A stretch of DNA of 64,000 nucleotides from positions 1 to 64,000 of the forward strand of contig CAZDET010000022.1 of assembly GCA_964504335.1 (NCBI GenBank), written 5' to 3'. The notes beneath the pieces were generated by a model, which was not told where the DNA came from, ran no database searches, and was given only the letters and a program-made list of their open reading frames with translations. This DNA comes from CAZDET01 sp964504335 (lineage in GTDB: Bacteria; Bacteroidota; Bacteroidia; Chitinophagales; Saprospiraceae). The position numbers and the translations under genes are program-made. This document shows, piece after piece, positions 53,912 through 61,991 of the stretch (position 1 is its first letter; each line of letters starts with the position of its first letter).

Positions 53912-53938
53912 TTACCAGTAACGAAACGAAAAAACTTT

Positions 53939-53967
53939 AGCCGGGGTATCTTGTTGATACCCCGGCT
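53939..53967 (+). terminator. Intrinsic terminator after the coiled-coil gene
   Basis: AGCCGGGGTATC (53939-53950) pairs perfectly with GATACCCCGGCT (53956-53967) around a TTGTT loop, followed by TTCCGTTTT. It lies 27 bp past the coiled-coil stop and should end that transcript. Confidence 0.85.
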
Positions 53968-54001
53968 TCCGTTTTATAGATACGACGATAGCACTTAGTT
54001 C

Positions 54002-54469
54002 ATGGCAAAGAAAGATACCCGTAAGGAAGAGGAAATCATCAACCCGATCGACCCGGACAAAGTAGCCGAACGGCCACACTTGTTGGCCTATCCGCACGAA
54101 CGGGGTGGGGTTCAGATTAAACCCGTCGACAAGGGAAAGGTGAAAGGCAGGGCGGTATCGGCCATGCACGAACAAACCAATATCCAGCTCGACCAAATCA
54201 AAGAGCAAATTAATTTGCTTGCCCGCCAGGCCAAAGACATCCAGGATCGCGTGTCTATCTCCGAGGAAATTTACACGGCCGAGATGAATTTCGAGCCCCT
54301 GATCGGGCAACACTATCATCTCTATCGCCGCTCGGGTGGTAATCCGGTGCTGAGTCTGGTATCTCCAGCCGAATGGGGGCCCAACCCGCCCTACGAATTT
54401 GTGGCTACCATCCGCATGCTGGCAGATCACACCTGGGAAGTATTAGTTAAAAACGAAGAAGCCTTATGA
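54002..54469 (+). CDS. DUF2452-family protein
   Basis: A 155-residue soluble protein with no signal peptide. The motif set NPIDPDKVAERPHLLAYPHERGG, ALSAMHEQTNIQLDQIKEQINLLARQAKDIQDRV-type central helix and FEPLIGQHYHLYRR with VSPAEWG identifies DUF2452, a family of unknown function common in Bacteroidota. It overlaps the following gene by four bases (ATGA), so the two are translationally coupled. Confidence 0.85.
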   Translation: MAKKDTRKEEEIINPIDPDKVAERPHLLAYPHERGGVQIKPVDKGKVKGRAVSAMHEQTNIQLDQIKEQINLLARQAKDIQDRVSISEEIYTAEMNFEPLIGQHYHLYRRSGGNPVLSLVSPAEWGPNPPYEFVATIRMLADHTWEVLVKNEEAL

Positions 54470-54822
54470 ACGGCCTGCTGATGCTCGCCCTGCTCGGAGG
54501 CTGGCTGCTCGCCCCGCCTTCCGTGGAGTGGTTGAGCGAGACCACCTACGATTTTGGCGATATCGCCCACCGCGAATCGGTAACCCATGAGTTTGCATTT
54601 CGCAACACTTCCGACGCTCCCATAACTATCGATAATGTGCGTACCTCCTGCGGCTGCACTGTGCCGAATTGGGCCGAGCGCCCTGTTCTGCCGGATTCTA
54701 TCGGACAAATTTCCGTAGAATACGACGCCCGGGATACCGGCTGGTTTCGCAAATACATCAAAGTGTATTTTAGCAATCAGCGCCGTGCTGAAAAACTCTA
54801 CATCGAGGGCTTTGTCGAATAA
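54466..54822 (+). CDS. DUF1573 protein
   Basis: A 118-residue exported or membrane-attached protein with an N-terminal hydrophobic stretch (LLMLALLGGWLLAPP). The beta-sandwich domain includes VEWLSETTYDFGDIAHRESVTHEFAFRN and the double-Cys signature SCGCTVPNW, hallmarks of DUF1573. Such domains are found in many secreted Bacteroidota proteins and their role is unknown. It begins 4 bases before the end of the DUF2452 gene. The next gene, lepB, follows after 114 bases. Confidence 0.85.
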   Translation: MNGLLMLALLGGWLLAPPSVEWLSETTYDFGDIAHRESVTHEFAFRNTSDAPITIDNVRTSCGCTVPNWAERPVLPDSIGQISVEYDARDTGWFRKYIKVYFSNQRRAEKLYIEGFVE

Positions 54823-54936
54823 ACTATTCTCTTCCTGGCAATTCCCCTATCTTTGATCTTTATTTAAAAAAACAGTCGGTCGGTGTAATTTACCGTCTAT
54901 TCGTATCGACCTATCAGATAGCTAAAAAACACATCC

Positions 54937-56562
54937 ATGACCTGGTTCGGTTGGTTTTTGCTCATCTCCTATATACTGTTGAGTCTTTCGCTCTATAAAG
55001 TATTCGAAAAAGCTGGCGAGGCAGGCTGGAAGGCCTTGGTCCCCGGCTTGAACTTCGTGGTGATCTCCAAATTGGTAGGACGCCCCACGTGGTGGGCGGC
55101 GCTTCTGCTGATCCCTATCGTTAACATCTTCATCTATGCGGGGCTGGTTGTCAACCTAGCCCGTAGTTTCGATAAGTTACGCTTACTCGATAGCTTCCTG
55201 GCCTTCGTATTTGCTCCTTTCTACTTCGCTTATTTGGGCAACTCCAAAGACGCCACCTACGCAGGGCCGATTCTGGAGCGCGAGCAGGCCTACGCCAAAC
55301 AAATCGAAGCCGCCAAGGAAAAAGGCTCCAAGCGCACCCTGGAAAAGCTCCAGCGAGAAAACCCCTACAAAAAAAGCCAGGGGCGCGAATGGGTAGAAGC
55401 TATTGTGTTTGCCGTGTTTGCCGCTGCTTTCATTCGCATGTTTCTCATCGAAGCCTATGTGATCCCAACGCCATCTATGGAGGGAAGCCTGTTAGTTGGC
55501 GACTTCCTCTTCGTCAGCAAGGCCAACTACGGAATCCGGCTACCGGAAACGGTACTCATGGTGCCCTTGCTCCACAACCGCCTGCCCCTCGTAGACGGGG
55601 AATCGTATCTGGAGAAGCCCAACCTCCCCTACCGGCGGCTGCCGGCACTGGAGACCATCGACCACAATGATCCGGTAGTATTCAATTTGCCGTCGGGCGA
55701 TAGCGTCTACGTCTTTCCCGACCGCGTGTGGTCCCAGCAGGATTACCGATTCGGCATGATTCGGGAGGCCAACCCCGCCTATCACCGCGCCATCGAAACC
55801 GGCCGCAAAAAATTGGTCACCCGTCCCGTCGATAAGAAAGACCACTACATCAAACGAGCCATCGGCCTACCCGGAGATTCCCTGCAAATTATTAACCGGC
55901 AAGTTTACATCAACGGCGAAGCAGCGGAAAATCCCCAGTACATCCAGTTCCTTTATACCGTCGAACCCAGCGGCCTTCTGCCCACCCGAAAATTTGCGGA
56001 TTGGGGTATTGCACAAGACGATGTCATCGGTGATCAGAGCCAGCAAAATCGCTACCTCATGTGGTTGTCCAATGAGCAAATCGAATTGCTGAAGCAAGCG
56101 GACAGCGGCATCAAAATCAACCCTATCGACTGGAATGCCGCCAACTTTTCTAACAACGACTATCGCCTGTTTCCGAACGATCCTCAGCACTTTCCCAACT
56201 GGACAGTCGATGACTTTGGCCCCATCTACATCCCCAAAGCAGGTGCCACCGTACCGATCAGCCCTGAAACCATCGCTCCCTATGAGCGCATTATCAATGT
56301 CTACGAAGGGAATGATCTAGAAAAACGAGATGGTAAAATCTTTATCAACGGAGAAGAAACCGATAGCTACACCTTCCAGATGGACTATTACTGGATGATG
56401 GGCGACAACCGCCACAACTCCGAGGATAGCCGTGTATGGGGCTATGTTCCGGAAAATCACATCGTCGGCAAGCCGCTCTTTATCTGGTTTAGCCTGCGCG
56501 AGGGCAGCCTCAGCAAAGGCATCAATTGGAGCCGGATCTTTTCAGGTGCCGATAAGCGGTGA
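54937..56562 (+). CDS. lepB: Signal peptidase I, enlarged Bacteroidota form
   Basis: A 541-residue peptidase that removes signal peptides in the inner membrane. An N-terminal region of about 150 residues carries 3-4 transmembrane segments (DUF5684-like, FGWFLLISYILLSLSLYKVFEKAGEAGWKALVPGLNF). The catalytic Ser180 lies in VIPTPSMEGSLLVGD and the general base Lys306 in YIKRAIGLPGDSLQI. A long insert (about 330-470) separates the catalytic strands from the C-terminal GDNRHNSEDSRVWG box, making it larger than E. coli LepB. A TATCTTTG -7-like element (54848-54855) lies upstream. A palindromic terminator follows. Confidence 0.93.
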   Translation: MTWFGWFLLISYILLSLSLYKVFEKAGEAGWKALVPGLNFVVISKLVGRPTWWAALLLIPIVNIFIYAGLVVNLARSFDKLRLLDSFLAFVFAPFYFAYLGNSKDATYAGPILEREQAYAKQIEAAKEKGSKRTLEKLQRENPYKKSQGREWVEAIVFAVFAAAFIRMFLIEAYVIPTPSMEGSLLVGDFLFVSKANYGIRLPETVLMVPLLHNRLPLVDGESYLEKPNLPYRRLPALETIDHNDPVVFNLPSGDSVYVFPDRVWSQQDYRFGMIREANPAYHRAIETGRKKLVTRPVDKKDHYIKRAIGLPGDSLQIINRQVYINGEAAENPQYIQFLYTVEPSGLLPTRKFADWGIAQDDVIGDQSQQNRYLMWLSNEQIELLKQADSGIKINPIDWNAANFSNNDYRLFPNDPQHFPNWTVDDFGPIYIPKAGATVPISPETIAPYERIINVYEGNDLEKRDGKIFINGEETDSYTFQMDYYWMMGDNRHNSEDSRVWGYVPENHIVGKPLFIWFSLREGSLSKGINWSRIFSGADKR

Positions 56563-56640
56563 TTTAGACCTTAGTGATTTAGATTTTAGCTTTCGTACTT
56601 TTCTCCTTCTCTGTTTTTCTTCACAGGGTTAAAATACATG

Positions 56641-56676
56641 AAGCGAGCGGTTCTCGTCGACGAGAACCGCTCGCTT
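56641..56676. terminator. 36-bp perfect palindrome between convergent genes
   Basis: An uninterrupted perfect palindrome (arms 56641-56658 and 56659-56676, beginning AAGCGAGCGG) between the convergent lepB and sialidase-like genes. It can fold as a long stem on either strand and is followed by T-rich sequence. TTAG-type arms (TTTAGATTTTAG near 56578 and its near-complement near 56690) flank it. Confidence 0.75.
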
Positions 56677-56705
56677 GCTTTTACCAAAGATCTATAATCT
56701 AAATT

Positions 56706-58580
56706 CTAAAGAACTACTAACGGTCTCGCAATCTGCCCCCCTTCCGTAAGTAAGCGTACTTGATACAAACCAGCCGGTAGATCGTTCGTGCGGATATCCA
56801 CGGTGTGGGTACCGGTAGACAAGAGGGCTTGCCCATCGCGAATGGTTTTCATCAGGCGGCCCTGGGCATCGAACAGGTCAATTTGCACCGGCCCGGCCTG
56901 GGTCAGTTCGAAGGTAATTTGTGCCTGATCGCGCGTAGGGTTGGGAGTAGGCCCCTGCAGTTTCAAGTCGTTGGCGAGGTTGCGCCATTCGTTCACTGAA
57001 GTAACGGTTTCTCCGGAAAGGTCCACCCGGGCGAAGTAGATCTCCAGGTTGCCGTCGCCGGCCCGCCCATCCGACCAGAATGGAATAGCAGCATTGGGGG
57101 TAGTTACCGTACCGTTGTACTCGCCGATTCCAAAATTCTGGTTTTTCGAACCGATCGTACTAAAGTCGGTGCCTTCCTGAGTGACTTGCACCTCTTCTTC
57201 GAAGGTGAGCCCTCCATCGGTGCTGCTGGTCAGAAAGTAGTGCGTGGTAGCAGCACTGTCGCTGGCCAGCCGGCGGTCGTACCAGTTCACCACCAGGGTA
57301 CCGGTAGGCGTGACGGAGGCTGTCGGATAGAAGTTGTGTACATCCGTATCGGTATCCTGATTGAGTACACGTGGCGTCTCCCACGTTTGGCCGTCGTCAA
57401 TGCTGCGAGTGTAGTACACGTCAAAACCCTCTGTGAAAAACGTATCCAGACCGGTACTCGACCAGACGACATGAAGCGTACCGTCCGTTTCCGTCCCGGA
57501 GCGATCGACTACAATGTAGGCCGATGGATAGGTCCGGCTGGGATCGACCCCTTCAATGCAGCTTTCTTCCGACTGGCCCGGAGGAAAGCAGCTCAGGCTG
57601 ATTTCACTCACCTGATTGGGCGTGGTGTAGGTAAGTCCTCCATCGGTAGATTGGACGTAATACAAAGCGAGGCGCTCGTCCGCCTTGCGCACCCCGGTGA
57701 AGAGGATGTGAATGGTTCCTTCGCTATCGACATCAATGGTCGGGAATTGCGTAAAGTAGAATTCCGTCGAATCGGCAACAACCACGTAATTCGAATCGAA
57801 GGCCGCTGCCTCCGGCTGCAGCCGCTTGGCCAGGATTTGGTAGAATGCCACTGAATCGGAGCCACTGATTTCCGCGTAGGTCATGTAGGTATTGCCGGCA
57901 AACTTCCCATCGGATTGATCGGTGGCCATCCATTGCTTATCAACGAACCGCCCACTGAAATCCCCGGTGAGCACGCCTTCGATCAGCCCCTCATCGACGG
58001 GCTCGTCCAATACTGTCCAGGTAAGCCCCTGATCCTGTGATACCGCTGCGTAGAGAGCGATTTTGGATTCCTGGCTCAAAATATCAATCGACAGCAGTAG
58101 CCAGCTAAACACGGCGGTACCATCATCGGTGAAGGAGATGACCGGATCGCCTCCACCGGCCACGATCTGGAGGGGTTCGAGTACCTCGTTTACGTCGAAG
58201 GTGTTGAGTGTCCAGGTTGTCCCGAAATCCGTAGTCGCATAAATGGGCACCTTCATGGTCGGCAGGAAACCACCGGTTTCCCACTTGATGGCAGCGGTGA
58301 TCATATTGTTACTGTCGAGCGGATTGATCGCAGCGTGGATTTCACTTTCTGCATCCCCCGTACGGGTAATGTTGGCCGGTTCGGCACCGCGCAGTTGGCC
58401 GGCGGACAGTGGCGTAGATCGCTGCCCGGCTTCAAAGGCCTCCAGGGCCTTACGGGCCTGATCGGCGCGCTTTTGGATCAGGTGATTTGCCGCTCGCTGA
58501 GCAGCGGCAGGTGTTACAGTTTGTGCTTGTGCCCCAAGGGCCAACACACAGCAGAAAAAGGTAAAGATTACATTCCTCAT
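56706..58580 (-). CDS. Secreted sialidase-like (Asp-box) protein with T9SS sorting domain
   Basis: A 624-residue protein with a signal peptide (LALGAQA). It contains at least five Asp-box motifs of the type TTDFGTTWT, SQDQGLTWT, STDGGLTYT, SIDDGQTWE and STDGGLTFE, marking a BNR-type beta propeller as in sialidases and other secreted binders. The usual sialidase catalytic Arg triad and Tyr/Glu pair cannot be assigned with confidence, so it may be a non-enzymatic propeller. The last 85 residues (PTPNPTRDQAQITFELTQ...GLYQVRLLTEGGQIARPLVVL) form a T9SS sorting domain. It is likely surface exposed. Divergent from repeat D and ravA. Confidence 0.87.
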   Translation of the reverse strand: MRNVIFTFFCCVLALGAQAQTVTPAAAQRAANHLIQKRADQARKALEAFEAGQRSTPLSAGQLRGAEPANITRTGDAESEIHAAINPLDSNNMITAAIKWETGGFLPTMKVPIYATTDFGTTWTLNTFDVNEVLEPLQIVAGGGDPVISFTDDGTAVFSWLLLSIDILSQESKIALYAAVSQDQGLTWTVLDEPVDEGLIEGVLTGDFSGRFVDKQWMATDQSDGKFAGNTYMTYAEISGSDSVAFYQILAKRLQPEAAAFDSNYVVVADSTEFYFTQFPTIDVDSEGTIHILFTGVRKADERLALYYVQSTDGGLTYTTPNQVSEISLSCFPPGQSEESCIEGVDPSRTYPSAYIVVDRSGTETDGTLHVVWSSTGLDTFFTEGFDVYYTRSIDDGQTWETPRVLNQDTDTDVHNFYPTASVTPTGTLVVNWYDRRLASDSAATTHYFLTSSTDGGLTFEEEVQVTQEGTDFSTIGSKNQNFGIGEYNGTVTTPNAAIPFWSDGRAGDGNLEIYFARVDLSGETVTSVNEWRNLANDLKLQGPTPNPTRDQAQITFELTQAGPVQIDLFDAQGRLMKTIRDGQALLSTGTHTVDIRTNDLPAGLYQVRLLTEGGQIARPLVVL

Positions 58581-58784
58581 GATTTGGCGATTAGTTTTTG
58601 GATGCCAGATTCATTCGGAAATAAGTAGAAAGGAAACAGCGCTCAATAAGAAGCAGATGGAAAGAAGTGCACTGTGTGGGTGTATCAGAAGCGTGGCGCA
58701 ATATAATACAAAGTGGAAAAACTGCCCGGTATGAGCAGCGAAAAGTTTGGACAGCCTCTATTTTGGCTCCAGCAAGCAACAAAC

Positions 58785-58815
58785 TTGACAGGTGGCATTT
58801 AAAGGATTATATTTG
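58785..58815 (+). promoter_or_regulatory. Consensus promoter upstream of repeat D
   Basis: TTG (58785-58787), exactly 20 bp, then TATATTTG (58808-58815), a full match to the Bacteroidota promoter pattern and in the same arrangement as the promoter before repeat B. The predicted start near 58822 would put the hairpin CTGCCC/GGGTAG (58837-58851) and repeat D into one RNA, which could run into ravA. Confidence 0.65.
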
Positions 58816-58869
58816 CAGAACCAATCTCACATTATACTGCCCAATGGGTAGTTTTTTCATCCATTTCAT

Positions 58870-59045
58870 TTTACACGGCCGTTCTCATTGCTGGTAGTCG
58901 CGTGCGGGTTGCACGCTCGGTCTACTTGCATGCCCTTCAGGCAGGCAGGATAGGAGGGCGGGCTTTCCCACCCACATATATGGTGTGCACCGAGCCGGGC
59001 CGCCGGCTGGCTCGGCTGCCGGGCTAGATTCCCATGCCCTTCCAA
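58870..59045 (+). repeat. Structured intergenic repeat, copy D
   Basis: Fourth copy of the element. Hairpin 1 pairs GGTAGTC (58893-58899) and GCGTGC (58900-58905) with GCACGC (58911-58916) and GTCTACT (58920-58926). Hairpin 2 pairs TGCC/GGCA around CTTCA. Hairpin 3 pairs GGGCGGG (58956-58962) with CCCACCC (58967-58973), with one C/A mismatch. A GC-rich tail can form CCGAGCC/GGCTCGG. It ends about 75 bp before the ravA ATG, in the divergent gap between the sialidase-like gene and ravA. A -7-like AATCTTTG near 59063 could start ravA separately. Confidence 0.85.
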
Positions 59046-59119
59046 AGGAGCCAACACCTGCTAATCTTTGCGGATTGTTGCCCCCGGAAACCATTCGCCC
59101 CCGGATCCGTTACAATCGC

Positions 59120-60709
59120 ATGGAGCAAAATGGCCGCACCACCAGTTTAGACATTGACGTTTCCGTCGAACGTCGCTTGCGCATTCAGCGCCTGTTGCAG
59201 GAATTGAGCACAGGGTTATTCGAACGTGAGCAAGCCGTCCAACTAGCCTTGCTCAGCGCGGTGGCCGGAGAGAGTATTTTCCTGCTCGGCCCTCCCGGTG
59301 TCGGAAAAAGCCTGATTGCCCGCAGGCTGAAGTATGCCTTCCGCGACGGCACCTCCTTCGAATATCTCATGAGCAAATTTTCCACGCCTGATGAAGTGTT
59401 CGGTCCCGTTTCCATCAAAAAACTAAAGGAAGAAGACAAATACGAACGCCTCACCGAGCGCTACCTGCCCGGCGCTAACATCGTCTTTCTCGACGAAATC
59501 TGGAAAGCCGGCCCGGCCATTCAAAACGCCCTTCTCACCATCCTGAATGAAAAAATTTACCGCAACGGCGATCAAGATCTCCAGGTCAACATTCGGGGCA
59601 TCATCACGGCCTCTAACGAACTCCCTCCTCCCAATCAGAATCTGGCCCCCATTTGGGATCGTTTCCTGATTCGCCTCGAAATGGGCAATATCCGGCAGTT
59701 CCGGAATTTCCTCAACATGATCACGCAGACCGAGGACTTGTACGAGGACCAGGTCGATCCCGAACTCAAGCTATCTCACGAAGAGCTGGATGCCTGGACC
59801 CAGCACATCGATCAGACGGAAGTACCTCCCGAGGTCCTCAACGTGATTCAAGTCGTTAAGACCAAAATCGACGACTATAACGCCCGCCCCAACAACGCCG
59901 CCGCTGCCATCATCATCAACGACCGGCGCTGGAAGAAAATAATCCGCCTGCTCCGTACCTCGGCTTTCCTCAACGGTCGGTCTAGCGTCGATTTGATGGA
60001 CTGCTTTCTAATGGAGCATTGCCTGTGGAGCCGCCCGGATCAACGTGAAGTCATTCGCGATATCGTCGCGGCTGCCATCCGGGAACACGGCTACACCCTG
60101 GCCGTCAACCTCACTGCTTTGCGCAAGGAAATCCGCCACTTCGAGCAAGACGTGGAGCAAGAAACCCGCGTAAAGTACACCATTGATGAAGAACGGCTCA
60201 AGCTCATCGAGGAGGACTATTACGAGCTGGTAAAAGACGATAATCAATTCGAAGGCACCCTGGTTTCTTCCAAACAGTACCAGCAACTTAATCTCAACGA
60301 ACCTACCGTCACCAACTTCTACGATCAGGATTTCAACCTCGTCAATCGCCTCCGCGCACTCAAGGGTACCGCCCAGCATTCCATCGACGTCTACTACAAT
60401 AGCGTGCGATCAACCTATCCACTCCGAACCGTAAAAGCAGAACGCAGCGAAACCGTGTACAAGGAACCGCATGCAGTAGTGCGCAAATTCTGGGACGAGC
60501 GCTTCGAACGGCTCCAACAGTACATCGGAGAACAACAAACCAAAATCAACCAATACGGTCCAACCCAGATGGAACTATTGGACAAAAATCTGTTTGTAGA
60601 AGCAGAGCGCGCCGAAATCGTCCGGGCCAACCTGGAAGAAGTGCGCCGAGGCCTGAACCAACTTCGCCTTCGATTGGAGAAGATTCAGTTCTCCTACGAC
60701 AGAAAATAG
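59120..60709 (+). CDS. ravA: RavA-type MoxR-family AAA+ ATPase
   Basis: A 529-residue ATPase from ATG 59120 (MEQNGRTTSLDID); an open frame continues upstream into repeat D and is not favoured. Walker A GPPGVGKS (57-64), Walker B VFLDEIW (122-128), sensor-like ASNELP and an Arg-finger region DRFLIRL follow the MoxR layout. The stretch GESIFLLGPPGVGKSLIARRLKYAF and the YLMSKFSTPDEVFGP motif match RavA as I remember it. RavA forms a hexamer and works with the VWA protein ViaA. The viaA homologue is 26 kb away (31829-33463), unlike the adjacent enteric pair. Confidence 0.9.
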   Translation: MEQNGRTTSLDIDVSVERRLRIQRLLQELSTGLFEREQAVQLALLSAVAGESIFLLGPPGVGKSLIARRLKYAFRDGTSFEYLMSKFSTPDEVFGPVSIKKLKEEDKYERLTERYLPGANIVFLDEIWKAGPAIQNALLTILNEKIYRNGDQDLQVNIRGIITASNELPPPNQNLAPIWDRFLIRLEMGNIRQFRNFLNMITQTEDLYEDQVDPELKLSHEELDAWTQHIDQTEVPPEVLNVIQVVKTKIDDYNARPNNAAAAIIINDRRWKKIIRLLRTSAFLNGRSSVDLMDCFLMEHCLWSRPDQREVIRDIVAAAIREHGYTLAVNLTALRKEIRHFEQDVEQETRVKYTIDEERLKLIEEDYYELVKDDNQFEGTLVSSKQYQQLNLNEPTVTNFYDQDFNLVNRLRALKGTAQHSIDVYYNSVRSTYPLRTVKAERSETVYKEPHAVVRKFWDERFERLQQYIGEQQTKINQYGPTQMELLDKNLFVEAERAEIVRANLEEVRRGLNQLRLRLEKIQFSYDRK

Positions 60710-60790
60710 ATATTTAGACCACTAGATCGTTTGGTTCTTTCTACTTTAACCTGTCAGCTATTCCTACACCTAAATATTGTCTAAATATCT
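60708..60790. repeat. TTAG-type inverted repeat between ravA and the ferredoxin gene
   Basis: AGATATTTAGAC (60708-60719) pairs perfectly with GTCTAAATATCT (60779-60790). The left arm begins at the ravA stop codon and the right arm ends 8 bp before the ferredoxin ATG. It may terminate ravA transcription. It belongs to the TTAG-rich set near 11343, 40940 and 56578. Confidence 0.6.
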
Positions 60791-60798
60791 AACTAACA

Positions 60799-61002
60799 AT
60801 GGCTGGAAACACCCCCGTACTGTTCGATATTGGTTGGAATGCCTGCATTCGTTGCGGTGCCTGTGTCGCCGTTTGCCCACAGCCCGACCCCTTTATCAGC
60901 CCATTCGATACCATTGCTGTCAATACCCCTTGCGACATTGCCTGTATGGCTTGTGAATATATTTGCCCGGTGAGCACGATCACCCACCGAGCAGCTTCCT
61001 AA
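60799..61002 (+). CDS. Small 4Fe-4S ferredoxin
   Basis: A 67-residue protein with eight cysteines in two groups. The first is the classical CxxCxxCxxxCP (Cys16, 19, 22, 26; CIRCGACVAVCP). The second is altered: Cys45, 49, 52, 56 in CDIACMACEYICP, spaced C-x3-C-x2-C-x3-CP, so it may hold a second cluster. It is the first gene of a tight same-strand group with the three tocopherol-type genes, its stop being 20 bp before the methyltransferase ATG. It may donate electrons to a reductase or dioxygenase of that pathway, but no partner is visible in the window. Confidence 0.85.
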   Translation: MAGNTPVLFDIGWNACIRCGACVAVCPQPDPFISPFDTIAVNTPCDIACMACEYICPVSTITHRAAS

Positions 61003-61021
61003 CAACAATCGCTCATTGTCC

Positions 61022-61975
61022 ATGCGCCTGATGCAACAAAAGCGAGAAGCCTATTGGTTTTATCGCTATCTCTCCGTGTTTTACGACAAATTGGTCAATC
61101 CCCTCTTCTGGACGCGGCCCATGCGGGAAGCGGCCCTCAACCTGGAGAAATGGTCGTCCGGGATGCGCGTCATTGACGTCGGGTCGGGAACCGGCTTCAC
61201 CACCCAGGGTATCGTACAGCGGGTTCCGGCCGATCAGGTCACCTGCGTCGACCAGAGCCCCCACCAAATGCAGCACGCCAAACAGAAGCCAGAACTCCAG
61301 GGCTGCCATTTTCTGATTGGCGACGCCGAGCAGATTCCCGTCGAATCGGACTCCTTCGATCGCTACGTGTCTGCTGGTAGCATCGAGTACTGGCCGGATC
61401 CGCAGCGGGGGGTCAACGAAGCCTACCGCGTACTAAAACCCGGTGGAAGAGCGCTGCTGATCGGGCCACTGGAGCCCCGGCAAGCCTTTTCCCGGTATAT
61501 GGCCAATACCTGGATGTTGTTTCCGAAGGAAGAAGAATACTTCCAACTATTCGAAACGGCCGGCTTTGATGACATCCGCTACAAATTCGTCCGGCCCCAT
61601 TGGATTCGTTCCGACCGCTATGGCATTGCGATTAGTGGGCGCAAACCGACAGCCGGCGCATCTCCCGCCGACGTCCCGCGCATGGAGGTGGTGCCCGGCC
61701 AGGAAGTTTCTCCCTCTCTTTCCGAATCCATCACAATGTTCGGACGCGTTCTGATCGGTTCCCTGGCCGGTTTCGTATTCATCCCTATGGCCCTCTTGGG
61801 TTATGCTCGTGCTGCTATCGATCCGGTACAACCAAGCGCCGCCGACGATCCACACGAGCCGGAAGTACTTCCGGCCGAACCGCTCAATGTGCATCAAAAG
61901 GGCGTACTGATTGGCCTGGCCGCCATCGCCGGCTTGCTAATCTGGCGATCCACCCGTCGCTCTTCCAACGATTAA
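61022..61975 (+). CDS. VTE3: MPBQ/MSBQ methyltransferase, plant VTE3-like
   Basis: A 317-residue SAM-dependent methyltransferase. By family it methylates 2-methyl-6-phytyl- or solanesyl-benzoquinol, in tocopherol and plastoquinone synthesis. The SAM motif is VIDVGSGTGF (50-59), then VDQSPHQMQHAKQKPEL, YVSAGSIEYWPDPQRG and MLFPKEEEYFQLFETAGF; these strings follow plant VTE3 (Arabidopsis APG1) as I remember it. A C-terminal extension has two membrane helices (about 242-262 and 293-309) absent from ordinary UbiE-type enzymes, with a Pro/Glu-rich loop between. I use ATG 61022 instead of the in-frame TTG at 61016. It is the second gene of the operon. Confidence 0.88.
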   Translation: MRLMQQKREAYWFYRYLSVFYDKLVNPLFWTRPMREAALNLEKWSSGMRVIDVGSGTGFTTQGIVQRVPADQVTCVDQSPHQMQHAKQKPELQGCHFLIGDAEQIPVESDSFDRYVSAGSIEYWPDPQRGVNEAYRVLKPGGRALLIGPLEPRQAFSRYMANTWMLFPKEEEYFQLFETAGFDDIRYKFVRPHWIRSDRYGIAISGRKPTAGASPADVPRMEVVPGQEVSPSLSESITMFGRVLIGSLAGFVFIPMALLGYARAAIDPVQPSAADDPHEPEVLPAEPLNVHQKGVLIGLAAIAGLLIWRSTRRSSND

Positions 61976-61991
61976 CCCTCAAGTTGCCACT

